From an uncultured Flavobacteriales bacterium (GTDB lineage: Bacteria; Bacteroidota; Bacteroidia; Flavobacteriales; UBA1820), in assembly GCA_938023515.1 (NCBI GenBank), contig CALJDR010000052.1:29713-93712 (forward strand): a stretch of DNA of 64,000 bases, written 5' to 3'. Numbering within the stretch: position 1 is the first letter of the stretch; each line of letters starts with the position of its first letter. The notes beneath the pieces are model-generated. The model was not told the DNA's origin, made no database searches, and saw only the letters and a list, made by a program, of their open reading frames with translations. Shown piece by piece: positions 24,498 to 32,809 of this stretch. The translations under genes were made by a program, and so were the position numbers.

Positions 24498-25271
24498 GTG
24501 AAAAACACCCGGACTGAAAAATTGGAAAAAGAAAACACCCCTTACCCTCTTACATACACTGAAAAGTTCCATGTCGAATGGGACGCTGCCTGCGCTACCG
24601 GCCGGCTTTCACTGACAGGCCTTTTCAATATGATACAGATCACCGCCGGCAACCACGCCAATATATGCCGTTTCGGTTTTTACGACATGATGGCCGCCGG
24701 ACAGGCCTGGGTGCTCAACCGGATGAAAGTGCACTTCACTTCCATGCCCGGCTGCAATCAGGAAGTGCGGGTAACGACCTGGATACACGGTTCCAACGGA
24801 GTGATCTCGGAACGAAACATGATCGTTGAACACGGCGGCCAAATTTTTGCTCAGGTAAGCACCGTATGGGCCTGCATCAACTACGAAAAGCGCACGCCCG
24901 AACACATCGCCGTGGATTATCCGGATTACCTGGTACTGGGCGATAAAAATATCGATATCGCCAAAGCATCCCGCGTCCATCCCCCCGAAACAACTGAGCT
25001 GCTGCGCAAATACCGGGTCGCCTTCAGCGATATCGACGCGATGGGCCATGTGAACAACATCAAGTACACACAGTGGATACTGGACAGCATCCCCTACGAA
25101 ATGGCCTTGGGGATTACCAGCGGCGAGGTCGAAGTCAACTTCCTGGCGGAACTCCACCAGGGCGACCGGGTATTCATCGAACAGGGAGAAACGGCGGACG
25201 GGATCACGTTCGTGGTCCGGCGGGAATCCGACGGGCGTCCGGCATTCCTCTCCCGCTACCGCCCTCTCTAA
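24498..25271 (+). CDS. Acyl-[acyl-carrier-protein] thioesterase
   Basis: 257 residues from a GTG. Two hot-dog domains: residues about 15-140 (GRLSLTGLFNMIQITAGNHANICRFG) and about 160-250 (KYRVAFSDIDAMGHVNNIKYTQWILDSIP). The second holds the DxxGHVNN catalytic pattern with Asp, Asn and His typical of FatA/B-like enzymes. It releases free fatty acids from ACP and may set lipid supply. It is transcribed divergently from the OstA-like LPS gene with a shared palindrome between the promoters, which hints at joint envelope control. No ATG exists near the start, so the GTG is used. Confidence 0.9.
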   Translation: MKNTRTEKLEKENTPYPLTYTEKFHVEWDAACATGRLSLTGLFNMIQITAGNHANICRFGFYDMMAAGQAWVLNRMKVHFTSMPGCNQEVRVTTWIHGSNGVISERNMIVEHGGQIFAQVSTVWACINYEKRTPEHIAVDYPDYLVLGDKNIDIAKASRVHPPETTELLRKYRVAFSDIDAMGHVNNIKYTQWILDSIPYEMALGITSGEVEVNFLAELHQGDRVFIEQGETADGITFVVRRESDGRPAFLSRYRPL

Positions 25272-25312
25272 AAAATAGGGAACGGAAAAGGATTACCTCG
25301 GGGAAATCCCCT

Positions 25313-25320
25313 ATTTTTGC
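25313..25320 (+). promoter_or_regulatory. udk: -7 promoter element for uridine kinase
   Basis: TATTTTTG, 37 bp before the ATG at 25358. Confidence 0.6.
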
Positions 25321-25357
25321 AACAGTAAAATATCCATCATCAGACTCAATATCCTTC

Positions 25358-25987
25358 ATGTTGGTAATAGGTATAGCAGGAGGCGCCGGTTCCGGCAAGA
25401 CCACCGTGGTAAATAAAATACTGGAAGCTGTTAGCCCGCAGGACGTAGCCGTGCTTTCGCAGGACTCCTATTACCGCGACAGTTCCGATGTGCCGGTATC
25501 GGAGCGCCAGAAGATCAACGTGGACCATCCGGACTCCATCGAATTCGACCTGCTGGCCCAACACGTGGCACAGCTGAAAAAAGGGCAGTCTATCGAACAG
25601 CCTACCTACTCCTACACCACGTACGAACGGGGAAAAGAGACCGTCCACACTGAACCCAAAGCCGTTGTGATTGTCGAAGGCATTCTCGTGCTCCAAAACA
25701 AAGCCCTGCGCAGCCTGATGGACATCAAGATATTCGTCGAGACGGACGACGACGACCGTCTGGCCCGCGTTATCCGCCGGGACATCGTCGAAAGAGGACG
25801 TACTGCTACCCAGGTGCTCGATCGGTATGTGAATATCGTCAAACCGATGCACAAGCGATTCATCGAGCCTTCGCGCAAATATGCAGACCTCATCATTCCC
25901 AACTACGACGGGCTGGAGGTCGCCATCAACGTCATCCTGACGGTCATCGAAAAAAAGCTCGGAAAAGAAAAATGCACCCGGTTCTGA
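25358..25987 (+). CDS. udk: Uridine kinase
   Basis: 209 residues. It phosphorylates uridine and cytidine in pyrimidine salvage. P-loop GIAGGAGSGKTT at residues 5-16, substrate segment LSQDSYYRD, DHPDSIEFDLL, and VVIVEGILVL. The ERGRTATQVLDRYVNIVKPMHKRFIEPSRKYADLIIP stretch is the conserved lid and C-terminal part. The ATG at 25358 gives the normal length; the frame is open further upstream but overlaps the thioesterase. It is followed 1 bp later by the DivIC gene. Confidence 0.96.
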   Translation: MLVIGIAGGAGSGKTTVVNKILEAVSPQDVAVLSQDSYYRDSSDVPVSERQKINVDHPDSIEFDLLAQHVAQLKKGQSIEQPTYSYTTYERGKETVHTEPKAVVIVEGILVLQNKALRSLMDIKIFVETDDDDRLARVIRRDIVERGRTATQVLDRYVNIVKPMHKRFIEPSRKYADLIIPNYDGLEVAINVILTVIEKKLGKEKCTRF

Positions 25988-25988
25988 T

Positions 25989-26339
25989 ATGAAATCGCCC
26001 GTAGAGAATATAAAAACTTACATAAACCGCCGCCCGGGACTGAAACGGACGGTGGATTATATGCTGAACCACAAACTGCTGGTCGTCGTCGCCGCATTCC
26101 TGGTATGGATGACCTTCTTCGACCGCAATTCGTTCCTGTTGCACGTAGAGCGCGAGCGCAATATCTCGGCCCTGCAGGATTCTATCAGCTATTACAAGCG
26201 GGAAATAGAACGGCAGAAGACTTTCCTGAACGAACTTCGCAGCGACCCCAAACAAATGGAAAAATTCGTCCGCGAGCACTACGGCCTGAAAAAAGACAAC
26301 GAAGATATCTACATCATCAAACGGTCTTCCGAAGAATGA
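25989..26339 (+). CDS. divIC: FtsB/DivIC-like septum formation initiator
   Basis: 116 residues. One membrane helix (about residues 29-43, KLLVVVAAFLVWMTFFD) is followed by a coiled coil (about 50-90) ending in the family motif EKFVREHYGLKKDNEDIYII. FtsB/DivIC binds FtsL/FtsQ at the division site, with the coiled coil in the periplasm. Position directly after uridine kinase (1-bp gap) points to one transcript. Its stop codon overlaps a 24-codon ORF (ATGA). Confidence 0.9.
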   Translation: MKSPVENIKTYINRRPGLKRTVDYMLNHKLLVVVAAFLVWMTFFDRNSFLLHVERERNISALQDSISYYKREIERQKTFLNELRSDPKQMEKFVREHYGLKKDNEDIYIIKRSSEE

Positions 26340-26410
26340 ATCCACTCAGCGGCTACTCCGACTGCCCCTTGAAAGGCCGGAAAACGACAAACCAAACCCT
26401 CTGCCGCTGA
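26336..26410 (+). CDS. Possible 24-aa ORF tiled between divIC and kinase genes
   Basis: ATG at 26336 overlaps the divIC stop as ATGA; its own TGA at 26408-26410 overlaps the ATG of the kinase as TGATG. The 24-residue product begins MNPLSGYSDCPLKG. Either it is a coupling peptide that carries ribosomes from divIC to the kinase, or it is chance. I do not recognise a family. Confidence 0.3.
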   Translation: MNPLSGYSDCPLKGRKTTNQTLCR

Positions 26411-27633
26411 TGATACTCCCCTACATTGCCCTCGGAACCGCCTGCGCCCTGCCAGGTATCGCCTATGCATATGTATGCCACCGGCAGAAAACCCGGAAAA
26501 AGCACCGATTGGCCGAGTCGGAATTGATCCTGGACCATATGAATGCCTATTTTATCCTGATAGACTCCGATTTCAAAGTACTGCGTACCAATTACTACAC
26601 CCTGAACCATATCCCGGCCAGTGACGAGCCTAAACGGGTGGGCGACCTTTTGCAATGCCGCAATGCACTGGAATCGCACGGTTGCGGCACCCACGAACTC
26701 TGCAAAATATGTGGCATCCAAGCGGCTATCGGCCGGGCATTGATGAGGGGAGAAAGCTTTAAGGAACAGGAGGCGGCCATGGAAGTATTCCGGCACGACC
26801 TCCGGCAAATGACCCCCTGTGATGTCTCGGTATCGGGTACCTATCTGGAAACCGCCGGGGAAAAGCGGATGGTACTGACGGTCATCGATATCACGACGCT
26901 AAAGGACACCCAAAAGCAGTTACATGCCGAGAAGGAAAAGGCGGTGGCCTCCGACCGTCTCAAATCAGCTTTCATCGCCAATATGAGCCACGAGATACGT
27001 ACCCCCCTCCATGCCATCTCCGGGTTTTCCGACCTGCTGGCCTCGGCCGAAGACCGGGAAGAAAAAAATGCCTATGCCGACATCGTCAGCCGGAACAGCC
27101 GGCAGCTCCTGCACCTTTTCGACGACATCCTCGACCTGGCAAAAATGGAGTCCGGGACACTGGATTTCAATTATTCGGATTTCCGGGCAGATGAACTTTT
27201 AAAAGACCTGTACGGTACTTTTGCCGACGCCCTGAAAGAAAAGAAAGAAATAAAACTCGTACTGGATCCGGCTCCGAAACTACCCCTGCTCCATTCGGAG
27301 CGGGAACGGGTGTTCCAGATACTTTCCAATTTTATCGACAATGCCTTGAAATTTACGGCCGCCGGGGAGATCCGGTTCGGCGTTACCCGGCAGGATGACG
27401 GATATGTCCGATTTTACGTGTCGGATACGGGAGTCGGCATCGCCGAGGAAGAACAGGAAAAGATATTCGGGCGGTTCACCAAACTGGATCACTACCTGCC
27501 CGGAAGCGGGCTCGGACTGGCCATCGCGCAATTGATCGTCGAAAAACTGGGCGGAACCATCGGCGTGGAATCACGCCCGGGCAAAGGCTCGACTTTTTGG
27601 TTTACCCTGCCGCTGGAGAAACCGGTCGGATAA
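26410..27633 (+). CDS. PAS-domain sensor histidine kinase with Cys cluster
   Basis: 407 residues. One N-terminal membrane helix (about 3-22), PAS domain (about 40-165), HisKA with phospho-His194 in FIANMSHEIRTPL, and HATPase_c with N-box (ILSNFIDNALKF), G1 (DTGVGIAEEE) and G2 (GSGLGLAIAQLIVEKLGG). The PAS domain contains four cysteines, Cys83, Cys92, Cys98 and Cys101, in C-x8-CG-x5-C-x2-CG form, a possible metal, heme or redox site. No receiver domain and no adjacent response regulator, so the partner is elsewhere. Translation may be coupled through the small ORF upstream. Confidence 0.92.
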   Translation: MILPYIALGTACALPGIAYAYVCHRQKTRKKHRLAESELILDHMNAYFILIDSDFKVLRTNYYTLNHIPASDEPKRVGDLLQCRNALESHGCGTHELCKICGIQAAIGRALMRGESFKEQEAAMEVFRHDLRQMTPCDVSVSGTYLETAGEKRMVLTVIDITTLKDTQKQLHAEKEKAVASDRLKSAFIANMSHEIRTPLHAISGFSDLLASAEDREEKNAYADIVSRNSRQLLHLFDDILDLAKMESGTLDFNYSDFRADELLKDLYGTFADALKEKKEIKLVLDPAPKLPLLHSERERVFQILSNFIDNALKFTAAGEIRFGVTRQDDGYVRFYVSDTGVGIAEEEQEKIFGRFTKLDHYLPGSGLGLAIAQLIVEKLGGTIGVESRPGKGSTFWFTLPLEKPVG

Positions 27634-27635
27634 AA

Positions 27636-28607
27636 TTATTGAATGGCTTTTTCCGGGATGTATTCGCCGTACGCCCTCTCTGCCCAAAATTCATACCCTT
27701 TCCCGCTCCGCGAAGTGCCTTCGAGCACCGTATCGATGAAACCGTTGCGTTCCACCAGTACCGTGTGATAGATTTTCCCGTCGGGATTTTTTTTCAGTTT
27801 AAAGAACACCTGCTTTTTCGGGTCGTTGAAGTAAATGAAATCTCCGGTTTCGGTACGTTTGAGGGGAAGGTATTGGCCCAAGCCCTTTTCCATCGCAAAA
27901 CTGCGCCCCCATGTCCCACCCGAAGCGCTGACGATGTGTTTCCCGTCGATAACCACGGTCGCATCCTCATAGGAAGTCACGCACAGATAATGTTTTTTCG
28001 ACCGGCCGAGCCAGTCTGCCAATTTTTCTACATGCAGGGAATCCTCGTATCCGTACGTACTGTCCAAAAACACGATCCGTTTCACTTTATCCGGTATCGT
28101 ATCGAGGGCCCGGATATATTCGAACACGAAATATCCCCCTCCCGAATGGCCGGACAGCACGGCCGAAGGGCGGTAATCGGCGTATAGGGCCATTATGTCG
28201 TCCACAATGGCGGGGAGGATTTGCGTCTTATCCTCTTTGTGCAGGCTGCGCCAGGCTCCCCAGCTTTTGCCGGCGGCCATCAGGTATACCACCACGAAAT
28301 TGTATTTCTTCCCCTTTTCCCGCAAAAAACGGGTTTGGGCGGCTATATGCTGGATATCGTAATGCCAGTCGTCCCCGGCGTACATTTTTTTCCCGGCGGT
28401 CCACTCGATAGTATTGCCGTTGGGAAGGGCGTAAAACAATACTTGGGTCGGTTTGCGCTTATCCATCCGGGCAGGCGCATTTATGGCGATCCGCACATCG
28501 GGGTATTTATCGTCGATGCGTGTCACCACGGATTCATCGGCGGCTTTCTGCCCTACGCACGGAAGGCACAGCACCGACAGCAGCAGGAAAAGGAAAGGTT
28601 TTTTCAA
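27636..28607 (-). CDS. Secreted alpha/beta-hydrolase-like protein
   Basis: 323 residues with a signal peptide (MKKPFLFLLLSVLCLPCVGQ). The nucleophile elbow is SGHSGGGYFV near residue 160 (Ser in GHSGG), preceded by LPNGNTIEW and YNFVVVYLMAAGKSWGAW. The overall order fits an alpha/beta-hydrolase; an acidic residue may lie in FLDSTYG and the His near the end is not certain. The substrate is unknown. It converges on the kinase gene, 2 bp between stops, and lies 21 bp after the small membrane protein gene on its own strand. Confidence 0.7.
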   Translation of the reverse strand: MKKPFLFLLLSVLCLPCVGQKAADESVVTRIDDKYPDVRIAINAPARMDKRKPTQVLFYALPNGNTIEWTAGKKMYAGDDWHYDIQHIAAQTRFLREKGKKYNFVVVYLMAAGKSWGAWRSLHKEDKTQILPAIVDDIMALYADYRPSAVLSGHSGGGYFVFEYIRALDTIPDKVKRIVFLDSTYGYEDSLHVEKLADWLGRSKKHYLCVTSYEDATVVIDGKHIVSASGGTWGRSFAMEKGLGQYLPLKRTETGDFIYFNDPKKQVFFKLKKNPDGKIYHTVLVERNGFIDTVLEGTSRSGKGYEFWAERAYGEYIPEKAIQ

Positions 28608-28628
28608 AGCAGTAGTTTATATTATCGT

Positions 28629-28886
28629 TTACACGAACCGTCCGGCTTTCTGCCTGCGGTCGGTCGGCAGGTCTTTGCGGAACAGCAAACTGAGCAGCGA
28701 CAGGACGACGCCCGCCACGATAAAGGGGATGCAAACGCCCACCATTCGGTCCGCCTGCTGAAAATTGGCCAGCATATAAACGAGCGGAGCGATCATCAAT
28801 GCCGCACCAAGACCTACCATCGCAAGTCCTACGGCCGATAAAGGCCGCGCAGCAGCCGTATTTTTCCGTTGTCCGTTCCGTATCAT
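28629..28886 (-). CDS. Small two-helix membrane protein
   Basis: 85 residues from the ATG at 28886. Two membrane helices (about residues 17-40 and 48-69) with a short loop and a basic tail (FRKDLPTDRRQKAGRFV). Not recognised. In-frame ATGs at 28910 and 28940 exist, but a -7-like TATCTTTA overlaps the one at 28910, so the later start is preferred. Probably co-transcribed with the downstream hydrolase. Confidence 0.55.
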   Translation of the reverse strand: MIRNGQRKNTAAARPLSAVGLAMVGLGAALMIAPLVYMLANFQQADRMVGVCIPFIVAGVVLSLLSLLFRKDLPTDRRQKAGRFV

Positions 28887-29065
28887 TTGTTTTGTATTTG
28901 ATCCGGGCATAAAGATAATACGCGGCGCGGATATAATCAAAAAATCCGAAAGTTTTGTCCGCCCGGCAGTTCCGGTGCCGGGAATATTATTTATCTTTTT
29001 CCGCCTTTGGCTGTCCGGGAAAAAATGATTAATTTTGCTTTCGCCCGAAAGGGAAGGAAAACACT

Positions 29066-30157
29066 ATGGAACATTTCGTCGTATCGGCCCGCAAATACCG
29101 CCCCCACTCCTTTGACGAGGTAGTCGGACAGGAACATATCGCCTCGACGCTGGAGAATGCCATCGAGCACAACCAGCTGGCGCAGGCTATGCTGTTCTGC
29201 GGCCCCCGCGGGGTCGGAAAGACCACCTGCGCCCGTATCCTGGCGCGGGAGATCAACCGCCGCACCATGCCGGACGCTTCGCCGGACGAAGACTTCGCGT
29301 TCAACATCCACGAACTCGATGCCGCCTCCAACAACTCCGTAGAGGATATCCGCACCCTGATAGACCAGGTGCGCTTCGCCCCCCAGACGGGCAAATACAA
29401 AGTGTACATCATCGATGAGGTACATATGCTTTCGCAGGCGGCCTTCAACGCCTTTCTCAAAACGCTGGAAGAACCCCCCGCCCACGCCATCTTTATTCTG
29501 GCGACCACCGAAAAGCACAAGATCATCCCTACGATCCTTTCCCGCTGCCAGATATTCGATTTCAAGCTTATTTCGGTAGCCGATATCCGGGGCCATCTGG
29601 CCCGTATCGCGGCCGACCAGGGGATCAAAGCCGATGAAGAAGCCCTGCATATCATTGCCGTTAAGGCGGAAGGCGCCCTGCGCGATGCCCTGTCCATATT
29701 CGACCGGGTAGTATGTTTCTGCGGGGATACCCTCACGGCGGAAAAAGTGGCCGAGACCCTCAATGTGTTGGATTACCAGGCATACTTCCACCTGACGGAT
29801 GCCTTGTTGGATGCGGACATTCCCTCCGCCATGCTTCAGGTAGATGCGATCCTGCAGAATGGTTTCGACCTCCAGTATATGCTTTCCGGGCTTGCCTCGC
29901 ACATCCGGGATCTGATGGTCTCCAAAAATCCGGCTACCATCTCCCTGCTGAACGTACCGGAAGACGTAAAGAACCGCTACAAGGAACAGTGCGCCCGCCT
30001 GGATGCCGAAACGGCTGTCGAAGCGCTGGCCCTGCTGGCCCGTACCCAGTCGGAATACCGCCTGTCCAAAAACCCGCGGCTCCTCACCGAGATCGCGCTG
30101 ATGCAGCTGGCATCCCTGGGACTCGACCCGTCAAAAAAAAAAGCCCTGACTTTATAA
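29066..30157 (+). CDS. dnaX: DnaX gamma form (0-frame product)
   Basis: 363 residues read without frameshift; the stop TAA comes four codons after the A run (SKKKALTL). This matches the E. coli logic, where gamma ends immediately after the slip site and keeps only the ATPase and collar domains. Confidence 0.7.
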   Translation: MEHFVVSARKYRPHSFDEVVGQEHIASTLENAIEHNQLAQAMLFCGPRGVGKTTCARILAREINRRTMPDASPDEDFAFNIHELDAASNNSVEDIRTLIDQVRFAPQTGKYKVYIIDEVHMLSQAAFNAFLKTLEEPPAHAIFILATTEKHKIIPTILSRCQIFDFKLISVADIRGHLARIAADQGIKADEEALHIIAVKAEGALRDALSIFDRVVCFCGDTLTAEKVAETLNVLDYQAYFHLTDALLDADIPSAMLQVDAILQNGFDLQYMLSGLASHIRDLMVSKNPATISLLNVPEDVKNRYKEQCARLDAETAVEALALLARTQSEYRLSKNPRLLTEIALMQLASLGLDPSKKKALTL

Positions 30158-30894
30158 TTCCCGCCGACGTATTCCGGCATTTCGGGCAAGACCTCCCTTC
30201 CCGGGAAGAATTGGCTGCATTTATCGCGGAACTCTCCGCCGGGCACATCGTCCCCGAAAAACGGAAAACGTCTGCCCCCACTCTAAAACAAGCACTTTCA
30301 CAGCCGGAAAAGCCGGCAGAAAAGCAACCGCAGGCCGCAGGAGAGGAAAAAGCATCTCCAAAAGCCATAGTTGAAAGCGAAAAAAAGCCCCCTATTGCCG
30401 TATCCGCACCTGCATCCGGCGACGTATCATCCCTAAAAGCACGCTCGGCCCTGTCCATCGCCAATATGCTGGCCGCAGGGAATAAGCCCAAGGGGCAGGA
30501 CGGCCCGAAAGAAGCCGTCCTGAGCGAGACCTTCTCCCAGGAGGAACTCGTCAAGGCATGGGAGCATTTCTGCGAAAAAGCCGGAAAGGAAAAACGCATC
30601 GGCCTGCATACGGCCATGAATGCCGCAGACGTGCATATCGGCGAGAACAACGTGGTAGAGATCACGGTATCCTCCTCTCCGGCGGCGCACGAACTGGAGC
30701 AGAACATGCTCGACATTCTGGCTTTCCTGAAAAAGACCCTGCGCAATACGATCATTACCCACCGGGTGACAATCAACGAAGGCGTGCGAGAGCACCTACC
30801 CTACACGCCCCGCGAAAAATACGAATACCTCCGGCTCAAAAATCCCCTGCTCGAAAAAATGAGGAACGAACTGGACCTGAACATAGATTTCTAA
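29066..30894 (+). CDS. dnaX: DNA polymerase III tau subunit (DnaX), needs -1 frameshift
   Basis: About 609 residues if reading shifts -1 in the A10 run at 30133-30142. The 0-frame encodes the AAA+ clamp-loader part: P-loop CGPRGVGKTT (residues 45-54), HELDAASNNSVEDIR, Walker B VYIIDEVHML, sensor ATTEKHK. In the -1 frame the product continues SPDFIIPADVFRHFG, then a Lys/Pro/Ala-rich linker and a final helical domain (about 500-605) for polymerase binding. Without the shift a short gamma form ends at 30157. The usual Cys4 zinc module between P-loop and HELDAAS is absent. It forms an operon with lpxK and the nucleoside phosphorylase. Confidence 0.88.
30133..30142 (+). promoter_or_regulatory. dnaX: dnaX A10 slippery site
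   Basis: Ten A in the order TCA AAA AAA AAA GCC. A -1 ribosomal slip or transcriptional slippage gives TCA AAA AAA AAA AGC CCT and joins the tau frame. Seventeen nt downstream CCCG (30160-30163) and CCG (30164-30166) can pair with CGGG (30183-30186) and CGG (30175-30177), a possible stimulator hairpin. Confidence 0.7.
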
Positions 30895-30900
30895 GCCGAC

Positions 30901-31968
30901 ATGAAACTACTGCGTCTGATCCTTTTACCCCTGTCCATGTTGTGGTATGCTTTCAGCAAGTTCCGCACCTGGATGTACACCTCGGGAAAACTCCGCCGCA
31001 GGCACTTCCGGCTGCCCGTATTCGTAGTGGGGAACCTCTCCACAGGCGGTACGGGAAAAAGCCCCCATGCGGAACTTCTGGCGCGCCGGATGCTTTCCGA
31101 AGGCTACAAAACGGCCATCCTCAGCCGGGGATACGGCCGCCGCACAAAAGGTTTCGTGCTGGTCTCCGGCCATTCTTCGGCCCACGATACGGGCGACGAG
31201 CCCCTGATGATGAAGAGGGCCATCCCTGAAGCGACGGTAGCCGTCTGCGAGAACCGCGCCCGGGGAATCAAGCGCCTGATGCAGAACTATCGGCCACAGA
31301 TCATCGTTCTGGACGACGCTTACCAGCACCTGCGGGTCAAAGCCTCGTGTTATTTCCTGCTCACGGCCTTTGACAGTCCTTTTACTTCGGATTATCTGTT
31401 GCCAGCCGGAAACCTGCGCGAAAGCCGCCACGGGGCCGACCGGGCCGACTGCGTGATCGTGACCAAGGTCCCCCGTAAATACGACGGCGACGGCGAAAAA
31501 GCGAACGCCGTGCGCGAAAAATTCCGCCGGGAAATCGCCCGCTATACCGAGGCGCCGGTGATATTCTCCCATTACGATTATGCCGACCATGTAAAGAACC
31601 CGCTCCTGGGAAAAATACCGGCGGAGCACCTGAAAGACTACAACATCCTGCTGGTCACAGCTGTGGCCAATCCCGTGCCGCTGCTCTCCCACCTGGGTTC
31701 GCTGGAAGTGACCTGCCGGCATCTGCAATACCCGGACCATCATATATTCAAACGCCGGGACATCGAAAAAATCAAAAATGAATTCCTAAATTTGCCGCAC
31801 GGGAAGAACATCATCCTCACCACGGAAAAGGATATGGCCCGCATCATCGGCACGCCCCTGGCGGAATACCCCGTTTATTCGCTGGCCGTACGGGCCGTGA
31901 TCGACCCGCGGGACGAACAGACGTTCAATTCCATCATCGACAACACGATCGAACGATATAAAGACTGA
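30901..31968 (+). CDS. lpxK: Tetraacyldisaccharide 4'-kinase (LpxK)
   Basis: 355 residues. It phosphorylates the lipid A precursor at the 4' position on the inner membrane. N-terminal membrane-associated helix (LLRLILLPLSMLWYAF), P-loop VVGNLSTGGTGKSP near residues 42-55, then ILSRGYGRRTKGF, GDEPLMMKRAIP and VLDDAYQHL, all standard LpxK motifs. The length fits. It starts 6 bp after the tau stop and ends 7 bp before the phosphorylase gene, so all three are one operon. Confidence 0.95.
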   Translation: MKLLRLILLPLSMLWYAFSKFRTWMYTSGKLRRRHFRLPVFVVGNLSTGGTGKSPHAELLARRMLSEGYKTAILSRGYGRRTKGFVLVSGHSSAHDTGDEPLMMKRAIPEATVAVCENRARGIKRLMQNYRPQIIVLDDAYQHLRVKASCYFLLTAFDSPFTSDYLLPAGNLRESRHGADRADCVIVTKVPRKYDGDGEKANAVREKFRREIARYTEAPVIFSHYDYADHVKNPLLGKIPAEHLKDYNILLVTAVANPVPLLSHLGSLEVTCRHLQYPDHHIFKRRDIEKIKNEFLNLPHGKNIILTTEKDMARIIGTPLAEYPVYSLAVRAVIDPRDEQTFNSIIDNTIERYKD

Positions 31969-31975
31969 AAATACC

Positions 31976-32788
31976 ATGCTCGAGAAAATCAAAGAAACCG
32001 CGGAATTCCTCGGCCGTTACGCCGAAAAACCGATCGAATGGGGCGTCGTCCTGGGAACGGGACTGGGCGACCTGGTAAGCGAAATAGACGTGCGCAAACG
32101 TATCCCTTACAGCGAAATCCCCAATTTTCCCGTATCGACCGTCGAAGGACATTCCGGGGAAATGGTCTTCGGCTACCTGGGCGGCAAATACATCATGGCC
32201 CTGAACGGCCGTTTCCATTTCTACGAAGGCTATCCGATGGACAAGGTGACCTATCCCATCCGGGTGATGAAACTGATGGGCATCGATCGCCTGGTGGTAT
32301 CCAATGCTGCCGGAGGCGTCAATCCGGGTCATAAGATCGGCGATATCATGATCATCACCGACCATATCAACATGATCCCCGAACACCCGCTGCGCGGGAA
32401 GAACATGGCCGAACTGGGCCCCCGTTTCGTGGATATGAAGGACGCTTACAACCCGAAAATGGTCGCCGCCGCCAAAAAGATCGCGGCCGACAATGGCATC
32501 GAGGTTTGCGAAGGCGTTTACCTGGCCCTCCAAGGCCCCACTTTCGAAACGCAGGCCGAATACCTGATGGTATCCCGCCTGGGCGGAGACGCGGTAGGCA
32601 TGAGCACGGTGCCCGAAGTGATCGTAGCCCGCCACATGGGCATCGAAGTGTTCGGTGTATCGGTGATCACAGACCTGGGTCTGCCCGGCAAAATGGCCAA
32701 CGTATCGCACGAAGAGGTACAGGCCGTCGGAAAAACAGCGACCCCGAAGGTCATGAAGATCGTTCAGGAACTCATCAAGACTTTTTAA
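31976..32788 (+). CDS. punA: Purine-nucleoside phosphorylase
   Basis: 270 residues of the trimeric PNP class. Phosphate-binding GTGLGD and GHSGEM, RFHFYEGYPMDKVTYPIRV, SNAAGGVNPGHKIGDIMIITDHIN, LQGPTFETQAEYLM and GMSTVPEVIVARHMG are the canonical motifs. It cleaves purine nucleosides with phosphate in salvage. Third gene of the dnaX-lpxK-punA run. Confidence 0.95.
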   Translation: MLEKIKETAEFLGRYAEKPIEWGVVLGTGLGDLVSEIDVRKRIPYSEIPNFPVSTVEGHSGEMVFGYLGGKYIMALNGRFHFYEGYPMDKVTYPIRVMKLMGIDRLVVSNAAGGVNPGHKIGDIMIITDHINMIPEHPLRGKNMAELGPRFVDMKDAYNPKMVAAAKKIAADNGIEVCEGVYLALQGPTFETQAEYLMVSRLGGDAVGMSTVPEVIVARHMGIEVFGVSVITDLGLPGKMANVSHEEVQAVGKTATPKVMKIVQELIKTF

Positions 32789-32809
32789 CCAAAACCCCGA
32801 AATAATCCT

